Source: Roseomonas aeriglobus (GTDB taxonomy: Bacteria > Pseudomonadota > Alphaproteobacteria > Sphingomonadales > Sphingomonadaceae). Taken from it: 64,000 nucleotides of DNA. The notes beneath the pieces are model-generated. The model was given only the letters and a program-made list of their open reading frames with translations, was not told the DNA's origin and ran no database searches. The number at the start of each line of letters is the position of its first letter. Position 1 is the stretch's first letter. Below are positions 19,672 to 29,551 of the stretch, piece by piece. The DNA is taken from contig JAFHKN010000002.1 of the NCBI GenBank assembly GCA_016937575.1, positions 868,001 to 932,000 of the forward strand, given 5' to 3'. Position numbers and translations under genes: made by a program.

Positions 19672-20490
19672 TCAGACAGGGACACCGTAAAACGCCGACG
19701 CTGCACCGGAAAACAGGCGGTCGAGGTCGACGGGCCCGACGAGATCGATCGTGGCCCGCACCCAGTCGCGATAGGCATCGCCGGTATCGACCAGCACCGG
19801 CCAGTCGCTGCCCCACATCAGCCGGTCGCCGAAGCTGGTGACGAGGTGCGACACGTAAGGGGCGAGGGCGGCAGCGGGTTGTTCCGGCGCCTGTTCGGTG
19901 CGCAGGCCCGACAGCTTGCACCAGACGTTGGGCAGCGTCGCGAGCGCAGCGATCCCGTCGCGCCATGGATCGAGCGTGCCGGTCGCGGCGTGAGGCTTGG
20001 CGGCGTGATCGATGACGATCGGAAGGTCAGGCCACCGCGTCGCGAAGGCATGGAGCACGCCCAGGTGGCGCGGCTGGATCAGCGCGTCGAAGCGCAGGCC
20101 GTGGACGATCATCGCCTCGATAGCGGGTTCGAGCGCGGGGGCCATGATCCAGTCGGTGTCCGCTATGCTCTGCAGCATCGGGCGCAGGCCCTTCAGCGCC
20201 GGCTGCGCGGCGAGCGACGCAATCCGCTGCGGCGCGCCGGGCGCAGCGAGGTCCGTCCAACCGACGACACCGCGGACCAGCGGGTCGTCGATCGCCAGCA
20301 GCCAGTCGGTATCGCGGTCGTCGGCCTGCGACTGGACCAATATGCCGCCGGCGACGTCGAGCCCCGCTGTCTCGAGGCGGAGATCGTCGGCGGTGAAATC
20401 GCGGTGGAGGCGGGGCAGGTCGGGCCCAGGCCAGCTCCGGCCCGGGCCGTCGATCCGCCAGAGGTGGAAATGCGCGTCGAGGATGCGCAC
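19672..20490 (-). CDS. Amidohydrolase-family sugar lactonase
   Basis: This is a 272-residue TIM-barrel metal hydrolase of the amidohydrolase-2 family. The N-terminal HFHLW, the strand IVIDHAAKP and the late GSDWPV carry the metal and catalytic residues. Close relatives hydrolyse L-fucono-, L-rhamnono- or galactono-lactones. The start is GTG at 20490. It lies five bases after lldD and is the last gene of the four-gene unit transporter - SMP-30 lactonase - lldD - this gene. A lactonase acting on an aldono-lactone fits the context. The exact sugar is inferred only. Confidence 0.82.
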   Translation of the reverse strand: MRILDAHFHLWRIDGPGRSWPGPDLPRLHRDFTADDLRLETAGLDVAGGILVQSQADDRDTDWLLAIDDPLVRGVVGWTDLAAPGAPQRIASLAAQPALKGLRPMLQSIADTDWIMAPALEPAIEAMIVHGLRFDALIQPRHLGVLHAFATRWPDLPIVIDHAAKPHAATGTLDPWRDGIAALATLPNVWCKLSGLRTEQAPEQPAAALAPYVSHLVTSFGDRLMWGSDWPVLVDTGDAYRDWVRATIDLVGPVDLDRLFSGAASAFYGVPV

Positions 20491-20495
20491 CCGAC

Positions 20496-21635
20496 TTAGC
20501 CTGCGTGGTCGACCAGGATCGACCGGTCGATCGCCTCGATCCGGTTCACGCCGGTCAGCGTCATCGCGACGATCATTTCCTTGCGGATCAGGTCGAGCAG
20601 CTTGGCGACGCCTGCCTCGCCCTCGGCGGCCAGCGCATAGACCCAGGCGCGCCCCAACAGCACGCCCTTCGCGCCCAGCGCCAGCATCCGAACGACGTCG
20701 AGGCCACTGCGCACGCCGCCGTCGACCAGCACGGTCAAATCGTCGCCCACCGCATCGGCGATCGCGGGAAGGGCGCGGGCGCTCGACAGCACGCCGTCCA
20801 GCTGGCGCCCGCCGTGGTTCGACACGACGATTCCGTCGGCACCGATCCGCGCGGCTTCGCGGGCGTCTTCGGGGTCGAGGATGCCCTTGATGATCAGCGG
20901 GCCGTCCCACAGCTCGCGAATCCAGTCGAGGTCGCGCCACTGGATCGTCGGGTCGAAGTTGGTGCCGAGCCAGCCCATATAGTCGTTCAGGCCGCTGTTC
21001 TTGCCCAGCACCGGCAGCAAATTGCCCAGCAGATGCGGGCGGCCGAACAGGCCCACGTCCCAAGCCCAGCGCGGATGGGTCATCGCCTGGAGGACACGGC
21101 GGATCGGGGCGTTCGGCCCCGACATGCCCGAATGCGCGTCACGATAGCGCGCACCCGGCACCGGCATGTCGACGGTGAACACCAGAGCCTCCGCCCCGCT
21201 TGCCTTCGCCCGTGCGATCAGGTCGCGCATGAAGGCGCGGTCGCGGATGACGTAGAGCTGGAACCAGAAGGGATCGGCGACCTGTGATACCTGTTCGATC
21301 GAGCAGATCGACACGGTCGATAGGCACGTCGGGATGCCCGCCTTCGCCGCCGCGCGCGCCGCCTGCATCTCGCCGCGCCGCGCGTACATGCCGCTGATGC
21401 CGACGGGGCCGAGCGCGACCGGCAACGCCATCTCGCGGCCGAACAATGTCGTCTTCAGGTCAATCGTCGCGACGTCGCGCAGCACGCGCTGACGCAGCGC
21501 GATGTCGGACAGGTCGTCGACGTTGCGCCGCAACGTCGCCTCGGCATAGGCGCCGCCGTCGGCATAATCGAACAGGAAACGCGGCAGGCGACGGCGCGCG
21601 GCTTCGCGGAAATCGCTGGCGGACGAGATGATCAT
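20496..21635 (-). CDS. lldD: FMN-dependent L-lactate dehydrogenase / alpha-hydroxy-acid oxidoreductase
   Basis: This is a 379-residue flavin enzyme of the LldD type that oxidises L-lactate to pyruvate, passing electrons to the respiratory chain. Conserved parts are [19 protein letters not shown] at the start, [18 protein letters not shown], and [14 protein letters not shown] with the catalytic His-Gly-Gly-Arg-Gln, then [21 protein letters not shown] for FMN phosphate binding. Being inside a sugar oxidation operon is informative. The L-rhamnose route encoded at 50-55 kb ends in pyruvate and L-lactate, so this enzyme may close that route. Glycolate or another hydroxy acid is possible. Confidence 0.9.
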   Translation of the reverse strand: MIISSASDFREAARRRLPRFLFDYADGGAYAEATLRRNVDDLSDIALRQRVLRDVATIDLKTTLFGREMALPVALGPVGISGMYARRGEMQAARAAAKAGIPTCLSTVSICSIEQVSQVADPFWFQLYVIRDRAFMRDLIARAKASGAEALVFTVDMPVPGARYRDAHSGMSGPNAPIRRVLQAMTHPRWAWDVGLFGRPHLLGNLLPVLGKNSGLNDYMGWLGTNFDPTIQWRDLDWIRELWDGPLIIKGILDPEDAREAARIGADGIVVSNHGGRQLDGVLSSARALPAIADAVGDDLTVLVDGGVRSGLDVVRMLALGAKGVLLGRAWVYALAAEGEAGVAKLLDLIRKEMIVAMTLTGVNRIEAIDRSILVDHAG

Positions 21636-21653
21636 TCCCGCCGCTTACTGAGG

Positions 21654-22526
21654 TCAGCCGCCGAATGCCAGCGTAGGCAATCCGCGACAGCCCGGGTCGA
21701 CCTCGAACAGCGCCCCGGCGTGTTCTTCGTGCTCCATGCCGTCCGCGGCGGAGGTCACGAACATCCGGTCGAGGTCCGGCCCGGCGAACGCCATCCGCGT
21801 GATCTGCGATGCGGGCAGGGGGATGTAGCGCATCTCCTTGCCGTCCGGGTCGAAGCGCGTCACGCGCCCGCCGCCCCAGCGGGCGACCCACAGGCAGCCA
21901 TCGGCGTCGAGCGTCATGCCGTCCGGGTGCCCGGTCGCATTGTCGATCGTAATGTGCACGCTCCGCGGCCCCAGCGACCCGTCGTCGTTGATGGCGAAGC
22001 GAAAGATCGTGTCGAGTGCGGTGTCGGTGTGGAACAGCCAGCGACCATCGGGCGAAATCGCCGGGCCATTGGCGATGGTATAGGGCGCATCGACCTTCAC
22101 CCAGCTGCGATCGGCATTAAGCCGGTAGAAGGCACCGGTCGCGCCCTCGCACGACACCGGCATGGTCCCGGCCCAGATGCGGCCTAACGGATCGGCGGCG
22201 GCATCGTTCATACGGTTGTCGGGCAGGTCGGGTTCGGGATCGGCGATCCGCGCCACCTGCGCCGTCCCGCCGCCGTCCGGCAGAATCAGGTCGTGGAACC
22301 CGCTTTGCAGCCCGGCGATGAAGCCGTCGTCGTTCGCCCGTTCGATCAGCCAGCCCGTCCGCTCAGGGCTATCCCAGCGGGTGACGGATCCATCCGCCAG
22401 CGACAGCCGGCGGATGGCGAGGCCCAGGATATCGACCCAGTAGACGGCGTTGTCGCGCGCCGACCAGGTGACGCCTTCGCCCAGGATCGACCGGCCGCTG
22501 CCGGCGACGACGACGGCGTCGGTCAT
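21654..22526 (-). CDS. SMP-30/gluconolactonase-family lactonase
   Basis: This is a 290-residue six-bladed beta-propeller lactonase. Markers are GEGVTWSARDNAVYWVDI, the RMNDAAADPLGRIWAGTM strand holding metal ligands (Asn and Asp), NGPAISPDGRWLFHTDT and HPDGMTLDADGCLWVARWGGG. Such enzymes open aldonolactones such as galactono- or arabinono-lactone. The start ATG overlaps the upstream transporter stop (ATGA), so the two are co-translated. Together with the Gfo/Idh dehydrogenase at 28.6 kb this supplies steps 1 and 2 of sugar oxidation. Confidence 0.9.
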   Translation of the reverse strand: MTDAVVVAGSGRSILGEGVTWSARDNAVYWVDILGLAIRRLSLADGSVTRWDSPERTGWLIERANDDGFIAGLQSGFHDLILPDGGGTAQVARIADPEPDLPDNRMNDAAADPLGRIWAGTMPVSCEGATGAFYRLNADRSWVKVDAPYTIANGPAISPDGRWLFHTDTALDTIFRFAINDDGSLGPRSVHITIDNATGHPDGMTLDADGCLWVARWGGGRVTRFDPDGKEMRYIPLPASQITRMAFAGPDLDRMFVTSAADGMEHEEHAGALFEVDPGCRGLPTLAFGG

Positions 22527-23836
22527 TCCGCAGGGCTTACGGTCTGGTCGGGCAGCGCATGGGTCGGCTTGGCGCCCCACACGGCGTAGAACAGGATGTA
22601 GAGCTCGCACACCACCGTCAGCAGGAACGAGGTCTGCAGGCCGTAGCGATCGGCCAGCCAACCCTGCACGACGACCAGCGCACCGCCGGCGATCGCCATG
22701 ATCAGCAGGCCCGATCCTTCCTCGGTCAGCGGGCCGAGGCCGCGGATGCCGAGCGAGAAGATCGTCGGGAACATGATCGAATGGAACAGGCCGACCAGGA
22801 TCAGCGACCACATCGCCGCCGGGCCCGTCAGGAAGGTCGCGCCGAGCATCACGACGAACGCGCCGATCGAGAAGGCGGCGAGCACCTTCTCCGCCGGGAT
22901 CTTCTGCATCAGCAGCGAACCCACGAAGCGGCCGATCATCATCCCACCCCACAGCAGCGATAGATAGCGCGAGGCTTGCTCGTGCGTGATCGCGGCGATG
23001 TCAGGCTGCGATACGAAGTTGATGAACAGGTTGGCGACGCCGATTTCCGCGATCAGATAGATGAAGATCGCCGGGACCCCGAATACCAGGTTGCGGTGCT
23101 TCCACAGCGACAGCTGCGCCCGCTCCGCCTTCGACACGCGCTGGGTCGACTGGCCGATCGCGGGCAGCGGAAAACGGGCAATGACGACTGCCAGCACGAC
23201 GAGCACGATCGCGACCAGGACATAGGGCAGGATCACCGACTGCGCGTCGGCCAGCCGTTCGGCCTGCGTCAGCACGCGGTCGGTGGTGGTCCCGCCGACC
23301 GACCGGCCGAGGATCAGATAGCCCGCGAAGAGCGGCGCCAGCGTCGTGCCGAGCGAATTGAACGCCTGCACGAGGTTGAGGCGCGACGATCCGGTCTCCG
23401 GCGGGCCGATGACGGTGACGTACGGGTTGGCCGCGACCTGGAGCAGCGTGATGCCGCTGGCGATGACGAACAGCATGACGAGCGTCACGCCGTACGACGG
23501 CAGGCTCGCCGCCAGCGTCATCCCGAGCGCGCCGACTGCCATCACGACCAGGCCGACGACCAGCGACTTCTGGTACCCGATCCGCTCGATCAGCTTGGCC
23601 GACGGGATCGACGCGACGAAATAGGCGATGAACCACACGCTCTCGATCAGCGTCGTCTGCGTGTAGTTCAGGTCGAACACGCTGCGCAGGTGCGGCAGCA
23701 GCGTGTTGTTGATGACGGTGATGAAGCCCCACATGAAGAAGAGGCTGGCCAGCAGCGTGAGTGCCGAGCGATAGCTCTGCCCCGCGCCGCCCCCTGTCGC
23801 GGCGGTCGTCGCCGATCCGCCCGGTGCCATTGCCAT
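22523..23836 (-). CDS. FucP/GluP-family sugar MFS transporter
   Basis: This is a 437-residue 12-helix major facilitator. The first helix reads LASLFFMWGFITVINNTLLPHL, the family signature of proton-coupled FucP/GluP transporters. LLQVAANPYVTVIGPP is the second conserved stretch. They import L-fucose, D-glucose or D-galactose. The GGGAGG ribosome-binding site is eight bases before the ATG. It opens the minus-strand operon with an SMP-30 lactonase, lldD and a second lactonase, and is divergent from the mutarotase gene. Galactose is the likeliest substrate by context. Confidence 0.88.
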   Translation of the reverse strand: MAMAPGGSATTAATGGGAGQSYRSALTLLASLFFMWGFITVINNTLLPHLRSVFDLNYTQTTLIESVWFIAYFVASIPSAKLIERIGYQKSLVVGLVVMAVGALGMTLAASLPSYGVTLVMLFVIASGITLLQVAANPYVTVIGPPETGSSRLNLVQAFNSLGTTLAPLFAGYLILGRSVGGTTTDRVLTQAERLADAQSVILPYVLVAIVLVVLAVVIARFPLPAIGQSTQRVSKAERAQLSLWKHRNLVFGVPAIFIYLIAEIGVANLFINFVSQPDIAAITHEQASRYLSLLWGGMMIGRFVGSLLMQKIPAEKVLAAFSIGAFVVMLGATFLTGPAAMWSLILVGLFHSIMFPTIFSLGIRGLGPLTEEGSGLLIMAIAGGALVVVQGWLADRYGLQTSFLLTVVCELYILFYAVWGAKPTHALPDQTVSPAE

Positions 23837-23865
23837 TCGTCATCCCTCCCAGCTTGCTATACGCT

Positions 23866-23881
23866 TATTTGTCTGAGTATA
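23866..23881. promoter_or_regulatory. Candidate FadR-type GntR operator between transporter and galM
   Basis: TATTTGTCTGAGTATA (23866-23881) contains TTGTCTGAGTA, a 10-of-11 match to the FadR-subfamily consensus TNGTNNNACNA. It lies in the 90-bp divergent space between the transporter operon and galM. Similar elements stand at 30577-30592, 48929-48939 and 55534-55544. Confidence 0.5.
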
Positions 23882-23926
23882 TGCGGGTCGAGGCCGGGTC
23901 AAGCCGGTGAGAGGGGAGAGCGACGC

Positions 23927-25063
23927 ATGCGGGCAATCTGGAGCATCCTGATGGTGACGGCGGCAATCGGTTCGGTGCCGGCGATGGCGGCGACGGCGAA
24001 GCGGACGAGCTTCGGCACGCTGAAGAATGGCACGGCGATCGAGGCGGTGACGCTGACCGGCGCGAACGGCGTCTCGGCGCGAATCATCACCTATGGCGCG
24101 ACGTTGCAGGCGCTCAATGCTCCCGATCGCACCGGCAAGGTCGCCGACATCACCCTCGGTTACGATACGATCGCGGCCTATGAGGCGAAGACGAATTATT
24201 TCGGCGTGACGGTCGGGCGCTATGCCAACCGAATCGCCGGCGGTCGCTTCACGATCGATGGCAAGGCCTATCAGCTGCCCAAGAACAACGGCGAGAATTC
24301 TCTGCACGGCGGTGAAAAAGGGTTCGACCAGATGGTCTGGCGGATCACCGACATGAAGCAGTCGGGTCCGGTCGCAAGCGTCACGCTGGCGCTGACCAGC
24401 CCCGATGGCGACCAGGGCTATCCCGGCAAGCTCGACGTGACGGTGACCTATTCGCTCGACGACAAGGGCGCGCTGACGATCGATTTCGGTGCCGCCAGCG
24501 ATCAGCCCACGATCGTCAACATGACGAATCACGCGATCTTCAACCTGGCGGGCGAAGGCGCCGGTCCGGGCATCTACGGCCACCGTCTGACGATCCCGGC
24601 CAAGCGCTATCTGCCCGTCGACGCCAATCTGATCCCGACCGGCGAGCTGAAGCCGGTCGCGGGCACCGTGTTCGACTTCACCCGCGGCCGCTCGCTCAGC
24701 GACGGCATCCGCGACGGCCGCGATCCGCAGATCGTCGCCGGTCGCGGCTGGGATCACAATTGGGTGCTCGACAAGGGGGCGACTGCAACGCCGCAGCTCG
24801 CCGCGCGCGCCGAGGATCCGGCATCGGGCCGCGTGCTCGAAGTGCTGACGACCGAGCCGGGCGTGCAATTCTATTCGGGCAACTTCCTCGACGGGACGCT
24901 CGTCGGCAAGCAGGGGCATGTCTATCGCATGGGCGACGGCCTCGCGCTCGAACCGCAGAAGTTCCCGGACACGCCCAACCAGCCGAAGTTCGGCTCGGCC
25001 CGTGTCGATCCGGGCAAACCCTATCACCACCGCATGATCTACCGCGTCTCCGTGGCGCGCTGA
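23927..25063 (+). CDS. galM: Exported aldose 1-epimerase (mutarotase)
   Basis: This is a 378-residue galactose mutarotase that interconverts alpha and beta anomers of aldoses. A Sec signal peptide ([22 protein letters not shown]) places it in the periplasm. The fold markers are [38 protein letters not shown] with the catalytic His, [14 protein letters not shown] with the second His, and the late [12 protein letters not shown]. It begins a plus-strand operon followed eleven bases later by the IlvD/Edd dehydratase. Confidence 0.9.
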   Translation: MRAIWSILMVTAAIGSVPAMAATAKRTSFGTLKNGTAIEAVTLTGANGVSARIITYGATLQALNAPDRTGKVADITLGYDTIAAYEAKTNYFGVTVGRYANRIAGGRFTIDGKAYQLPKNNGENSLHGGEKGFDQMVWRITDMKQSGPVASVTLALTSPDGDQGYPGKLDVTVTYSLDDKGALTIDFGAASDQPTIVNMTNHAIFNLAGEGAGPGIYGHRLTIPAKRYLPVDANLIPTGELKPVAGTVFDFTRGRSLSDGIRDGRDPQIVAGRGWDHNWVLDKGATATPQLAARAEDPASGRVLEVLTTEPGVQFYSGNFLDGTLVGKQGHVYRMGDGLALEPQKFPDTPNQPKFGSARVDPGKPYHHRMIYRVSVAR

Positions 25064-25074
25064 GGAAATATTTC

Positions 25075-26865
25075 ATGACCGACGCCCCGAAGCTGCGCAG
25101 CCGCGCGTGGTTCGACAATCCCGACAACATCGACATGACCGCGCTCTATCTCGAGCGCTACCTGAACTACGGCCTCAGCCTGGAGGAATTGCAGTCGGGC
25201 AAGCCGATCATCGGCATCGCCCAGACCGGGAGCGACCTGTCGCCCTGCAACCGGCACCATCTGGTGCTGGCGGAGCGGGTGCGCGAGGGCATTCGGGAAG
25301 CCGGCGGCATTGCGATCGAATTTCCGGTCCATCCGATCCAGGAAACCGGCAAGCGTCCGACCGCGGGGCTCGACCGTAATCTGGCCTATCTTGGGCTGGT
25401 CGAGGCGCTGTACGGCTACCCCCTCGATGGTGTCGTCCTGACGATCGGGTGCGACAAGACGACCCCGGCGTGCCTGATGGCGGCGGCGACCGTGAACATC
25501 CCGGCGATCGCGCTGTCGGTGGGCCCGATGCTGAACGGCTGGCACAAGGGCGAGCGCACGGGCAGCGGCACGATCGTGTGGAAGGCGCGCCAGATGCTGG
25601 CCGCGGGCGAGATCGACGATGCGGAGTTCATCCGCCTGGTCGCATCGTCGGCGCCGTCGACCGGCTATTGCAACACGATGGGCACCGCGACGACGATGAA
25701 TTCGCTCGCCGAGGCGCTCGGCATGTCGCTGCCCGGGTCCGCCGCAATCCCGGCGCCCTATCGCGATCGCCAGGAATCGGCGTGGCGTACGGGCAAGCGG
25801 ATCGTCGAAATGGTCGCGGAGGATCTGAAGCCTTCCGACATCCTGACGCGCGACGCATTCCACAACGCGATCCGGGTCAATTCGGCGATCGGTGGATCGA
25901 CGAACGCGCCGATCCACCTGGCCGCCATCGCCCGCCACATCGGCGTCGACCTGCCGGTGACGGATTGGGAAGAGCAGGGGCATAAGGTGCCGTTGCTGGT
26001 GAACCTGCAGCCGGCCGGCGAATATCTGGGTGAGGACTATTACCGCGCGGGCGGCGTCCCTGCGGTCGTCAACCAGCTGATGGAGCAGGGCCTGATCCAT
26101 GAGCAGGCACTGACCGTCAACGGCCGCTCGATCGGCGACAACTGCCGCGGCGTGGCGATCGAGGATGAAAAGGTCATCCGGCCGTTCGACCAGCCGCTGA
26201 AGGAAGACGCCGGCTTCATCGTGCTGAAGGGCAATCTGTTCGACAGCGCCGTGATGAAGACCAGCGTGATCTCGGAGGAATTCCGCGCGCGCTATCTGTC
26301 GAATCCGGACTCGCCCAACGCGTTCGAAGGTCCGGCGGTCGTGTTCGACGGGCCCGAGGACTATCATCACCGCATCGACGACCCTGCGACCGGTATCACG
26401 CCCGAGACGTTGCTGTTCATGCGCGGCGCCGGCCCGATCGGCTACCCGGGCGCAGCGGAGGTCGTGAACATGCGACCGCCGGCGCATCTGATCACCGAGG
26501 GCGTCCATTCGCTGCCGTGCATCGGTGACGGTCGCCAGTCGGGGACTAGCGGGTCGCCCTCGATCCTGAATGCCAGCCCCGAGGCCGCGGCCATGGGTGG
26601 CCTGGCGCTGCTGCGCACCGGCGACCGCGTGCGGATCGACCTGAACACCGGCCAAGCCGACGTTCTGATCCCTGACGAGGAATTGGCCGAGCGTCGCCGC
26701 GCGTTGCAGGCAAACGGGGGCTATGCCTATCCGGCCTCGCAGACCCCGTGGCAGGAAATCCAGCGCGCCGTCGTCGGCCAGATGGGCAGCGGCGCGATCC
26801 TGGAAGGCGCGGAGAAGTATCAGCGGATCGCCCAGACCAAGGGCCTGCCGCGCGATAACCACTGA
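25075..26865 (+). CDS. IlvD/Edd-family sugar-acid dehydratase
   Basis: This is a 596-residue Fe-S dehydratase of the IlvD/Edd superfamily, closest by remembered sequence to pentonate/hexonate dehydratases such as Caulobacter XylD and L-arabinonate dehydratases. [56 protein letters not shown] and [15 protein letters not shown] include the three cluster cysteines. It would convert an aldonate (galactonate or arabinonate here) to the 2-keto-3-deoxy acid. The nearby KDGal kinase and KDPGal aldolase favour galactonate. Dual use with arabinonate is possible because the GH51 enzyme releases arabinose. Confidence 0.9.
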   Translation: MTDAPKLRSRAWFDNPDNIDMTALYLERYLNYGLSLEELQSGKPIIGIAQTGSDLSPCNRHHLVLAERVREGIREAGGIAIEFPVHPIQETGKRPTAGLDRNLAYLGLVEALYGYPLDGVVLTIGCDKTTPACLMAAATVNIPAIALSVGPMLNGWHKGERTGSGTIVWKARQMLAAGEIDDAEFIRLVASSAPSTGYCNTMGTATTMNSLAEALGMSLPGSAAIPAPYRDRQESAWRTGKRIVEMVAEDLKPSDILTRDAFHNAIRVNSAIGGSTNAPIHLAAIARHIGVDLPVTDWEEQGHKVPLLVNLQPAGEYLGEDYYRAGGVPAVVNQLMEQGLIHEQALTVNGRSIGDNCRGVAIEDEKVIRPFDQPLKEDAGFIVLKGNLFDSAVMKTSVISEEFRARYLSNPDSPNAFEGPAVVFDGPEDYHHRIDDPATGITPETLLFMRGAGPIGYPGAAEVVNMRPPAHLITEGVHSLPCIGDGRQSGTSGSPSILNASPEAAAMGGLALLRTGDRVRIDLNTGQADVLIPDEELAERRRALQANGGYAYPASQTPWQEIQRAVVGQMGSGAILEGAEKYQRIAQTKGLPRDNH

Positions 26866-26875
26866 TCTTTGAATT

Positions 26876-26995
26876 CCTCCCCTGCAAGGGGAGGGGGACC
26901 GCCGCGCAGCGGTGGTGGAGGGGTGTCCCGCTTTCCGGATAGGGTGACACCCCTCCGTCAGGCCTGCGGCCCGCCACCTCCCCTTGCAGGGGAGG
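26876..26995. repeat. Intergenic inverted repeat
   Basis: CCTCCCCTGCAAGGGGAGG (26876-26894) and CCTCCCCTTGCAGGGGAGG (26977-26995) form arms, each itself a hairpin, around about 80 bases that carry GTGGAGGGGTG.../...CACCCCTCCG complementarity. It is nearly the same element as at 32837-32955. It separates the dehydratase gene from rarD. Confidence 0.8.
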
Positions 26996-27043
26996 ACGGT
27001 CTTCCATGTTGCATCCCTGCCGCATAGCGCCGATGGGGCGGCC

Positions 27044-27916
27044 ATGAGCGAACACGGCAAAGGCCTGTGGCTGGCGGTTGCCGCCTATATCCTGTGGGGC
27101 GGGCTGCCGCTGTTCTTCAAGCTGCTGCACGCGGTGCCACCGCTCCAGATCCTGGCGCACCGCGTTGTCTGGTCGCTCGGCCTACTTCTGCTCGCGATCG
27201 TGGTGCTGCGGCGGGGAAAGGCGATCCGCGCCGCCGCGCGCGGACGGACGCTGGTTTTGCTCGGCTGCAGCGCGGTGCTCATCGCGATCAATTGGCTGAC
27301 CTATATCTGGTCGGTCAGCCACGCGCATGTGATCGAGGCGAGCCTTGGCTATTTCATCAATCCGCTGGTCAACGTCGCATTGGGCGTCGCGCTGCTGGGG
27401 GAGCGGGTCGGGCGGATGCAATGGGCCGCGATCGCGATCGCCGCGCTCGGCGTTCTCGTCATGGCGGTCGCGGGCGGCGGGTCGGTGTGGATCTCGCTCG
27501 TCCTCGCCTTCAGTTTTGGCTTCTACGGCTATGTCCGAAAGATCGCCGCCATCGATCCGCTCGGCGGGCTGACGGTCGAAACGCTGCTGCTCGTCGCCCC
27601 CGCGCTCGCCGTGCTGGGAATGGCGCAGGCCCATGGCACCGCGGCGTTCGGGCACGATCTGCGGCTCGACCTGATGCTGATCGCCGCCGGGGCGATCACC
27701 GCGGCGCCGTTGCTGCTGTATGCCGCGGCGGCCAAGCGGTTGAAATATACGACTCTGGGACTGCTTCAGTATATCGCGCCGACGCTGCAGCTCCTGCAGG
27801 CGATCCTGCTCTTCGGCGAGCCGCTGCGCGCCTATCATATCGCGGCGTTCGGGCTGATCTGGGCCGGCTGCGCGCTCTACGCGCTGGCGGGATGGCGGGC
27901 GGCGCAGACGACCTAA
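27044..27916 (+). CDS. rarD: RarD-type EamA transporter
   Basis: This is a 290-residue ten-helix drug/metabolite transporter of the RarD group. YILWGGLPLFFKLLHAVPPLQILAHRVVWSL near the start, INWLTYIWSVSHAHVIEASLGYFINPL, and LKYTTLGLLQYIAPTLQ are the family signatures. The substrate is unknown. ATG at 27044 begins MSEHGKGLWL, and 20 upstream codons are open but lie in repeat sequence. Its stop overlaps the end of the converging GntR gene. Confidence 0.88.
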   Translation: MSEHGKGLWLAVAAYILWGGLPLFFKLLHAVPPLQILAHRVVWSLGLLLLAIVVLRRGKAIRAAARGRTLVLLGCSAVLIAINWLTYIWSVSHAHVIEASLGYFINPLVNVALGVALLGERVGRMQWAAIAIAALGVLVMAVAGGGSVWISLVLAFSFGFYGYVRKIAAIDPLGGLTVETLLLVAPALAVLGMAQAHGTAAFGHDLRLDLMLIAAGAITAAPLLLYAAAAKRLKYTTLGLLQYIAPTLQLLQAILLFGEPLRAYHIAAFGLIWAGCALYALAGWRAAQTT

Positions 27917-28623
27917 TCGCGCTCCGGCACGCCCATATCGACCAGTGCGAGGTGCAGCAGCGCACCCATGGCAGCGTGGGCGGCGTCGGCATTTCCGTCC
28001 ACGATCGCATCGCGTACGGCGACGTGGTCGGGCAGCGGATCGCGCGGTTGCGCGCGTTTGCGAAATTTGAACCGGGTCGTCCAGCGTACGGCCGCGCCGA
28101 CCGTGCTGGCGAGTGCCGCCAGCGGCTCGTTACGCGCCGCGGCCAGGATCGCGCGGTGGAAGCGCTGGTCCGCGGCCTGGCCTTCGGCGATCGCAAGGCC
28201 GTGGCGCGCCATTTCGGCAAGTGCGGCGTCCATCTCGATGATGTCGGCCTCGGTTCGGCGTCGCGCGGCAAAGGCCGACGCGGCCGGTTCGATCACGGCC
28301 CGCAGTTCGAACAGATCGTGGACGAAATCGACATCGGGTTCGCCTTCGAACGCCCAGGCCAGGACGTCGGGATCGAGCAGGTTCCATCGCGCGCGCGCGG
28401 TGACACGGGTTCCTGCCTTGGGGCGGCTTTCGACCAGACCCTTGGCGGCCAGGATGCGGATCGCCTCGCGGTACGCAGTGCGCGAGATGCCCAGCGCCTC
28501 GCTCGTTTCGATCTCGCCGCCCAGGATGCTGCCGGGGGGGCGCCTCCCGCCGACGATCTCGATCCCAAGATCGCGAGCGATCGTCCCGTGAATGCGCGGC
28601 GCTGGCCCCCGATCCTCGTCCAT
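27913..28623 (-). CDS. GntR regulator, FadR subfamily (DgoR-like)
   Basis: This is a 236-residue regulator. The N-terminal winged helix has GTIARDLGIEIVGG, LGGEIETSEALGISRTAYREAIR and LAAKGLVESRPKAGTRV. The C-terminal FCD effector domain (VHDLFELRAVIEPAASAFAARR, ADQRFHRAILAAARN, DHVAVRDAIVDGNADAAHAAM) holds the usual His/Asp metal site. It is the last gene of the operon AraD1-like - Gfo/Idh dehydrogenase - regulator, and homologues of this layout repress galactonate use (DgoR). It is the natural candidate for binding the TTGTCTGA(G/C)TA elements found upstream of four units in the window. Confidence 0.88.
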   Translation of the reverse strand: MDEDRGPAPRIHGTIARDLGIEIVGGRRPPGSILGGEIETSEALGISRTAYREAIRILAAKGLVESRPKAGTRVTARARWNLLDPDVLAWAFEGEPDVDFVHDLFELRAVIEPAASAFAARRRTEADIIEMDAALAEMARHGLAIAEGQAADQRFHRAILAAARNEPLAALASTVGAAVRWTTRFKFRKRAQPRDPLPDHVAVRDAIVDGNADAAHAAMGALLHLALVDMGVPERD

Positions 28624-28633
28624 ATCTGTCCTG

Positions 28634-29551
28634 TCAGTCCTCGAACGCCTCGGTAGCGCGTCTGCGACCCGCTAGGAAGGCGTCTGCCACCAGTCGCAGT
28701 GGCGCGACGTCGACATCGCTCCGGCCGTCCGCGATCAATCTGGCGAAGCGGGCGTAGAGCGCGGGATATTCGCCCTCCGGCGGCAGGCTGCGTTCGTTGT
28801 CGTCGACGAACATGCGGTTGCCGCCCTCCGCCAGTCGCAGCAGGCCCGCGTCGGTTTCGACGACGATGTCCCAGGTTTGCGGCCCCGTCTGGCGCCAGTC
28901 GAACTCGGCCGCGATCGGCGCACCTTCGGCCGTGCGCATCGCAAGCGCCGCGGCGATCGGCGCTTCGCGGTTGTCCGGGAATTCCAATGTGGCCGATTCG
29001 AGCCGTACCGGACCACGCACGATCCGAGTCAGGATCGACAGTGCGTTGATGCCCGGGTCGAAGACGCCGAGGCCACCCGGTTCCCAGATCCATTGCTGGC
29101 CGGGGTGCCAGTGTCGCACGTCTTCTTTCCAGTCGATGCGGATTGTGCGGATCGCCTTGCCCGCCAGCCAGTCGCGAGCAGGCTCGACCGCGGCGGCGAA
29201 GCGCGAATGCCAGCTGGCGAACAGCGTGACGCCCGCATCGTCGGCAGCCCGCGCCAGATCGACGACCTCGGACAGCGTCGCGCCCGGCGGCTTTTCGAGG
29301 AACACGTGGCGTCCCGCGGCGATGGCCGCGCGGGCGGCGGCATGGCGAACCTGCGGCGGCTGGCAGAGCGCGACCGCCGGAATGTCCGGTTCTGCTGCCA
29401 GCAGCGCGTCGATGTCGTTATAGGCGGGCAGCCCTTCGGCATGGGCGTGGCGGCTGGCCGTGGCGGCCAGTTCGAACGTGTCGCTGTTCGCGATCGCAGG
29501 AACGTGCTGGTCGCGGGCGATCTTGCCAAATCCGACGATGGCGACCTTCAC
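28634..29551 (-). CDS. Gfo/Idh-family D-galactose (or L-arabinose) 1-dehydrogenase
   Basis: This is a 305-residue NAD(P)-dependent oxidoreductase. The nucleotide fold is MKVAIVGFGKIARDQHVPAI. EKPPGA carries the conserved Lys of the family, and WEPGGLGVFDPGINALSILT is the substrate-domain signature. Length and these motifs fit the D-galactose 1-dehydrogenase / L-arabinose 1-dehydrogenase group, which oxidise the sugar to its lactone. It starts with GTG overlapping the previous stop (GTGA) and precedes the GntR gene by ten bases. It would be step 1 of the De Ley-Doudoroff pathway. Confidence 0.87.
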   Translation of the reverse strand: MKVAIVGFGKIARDQHVPAIANSDTFELAATASRHAHAEGLPAYNDIDALLAAEPDIPAVALCQPPQVRHAAARAAIAAGRHVFLEKPPGATLSEVVDLARAADDAGVTLFASWHSRFAAAVEPARDWLAGKAIRTIRIDWKEDVRHWHPGQQWIWEPGGLGVFDPGINALSILTRIVRGPVRLESATLEFPDNREAPIAAALAMRTAEGAPIAAEFDWRQTGPQTWDIVVETDAGLLRLAEGGNRMFVDDNERSLPPEGEYPALYARFARLIADGRSDVDVAPLRLVADAFLAGRRRATEAFED

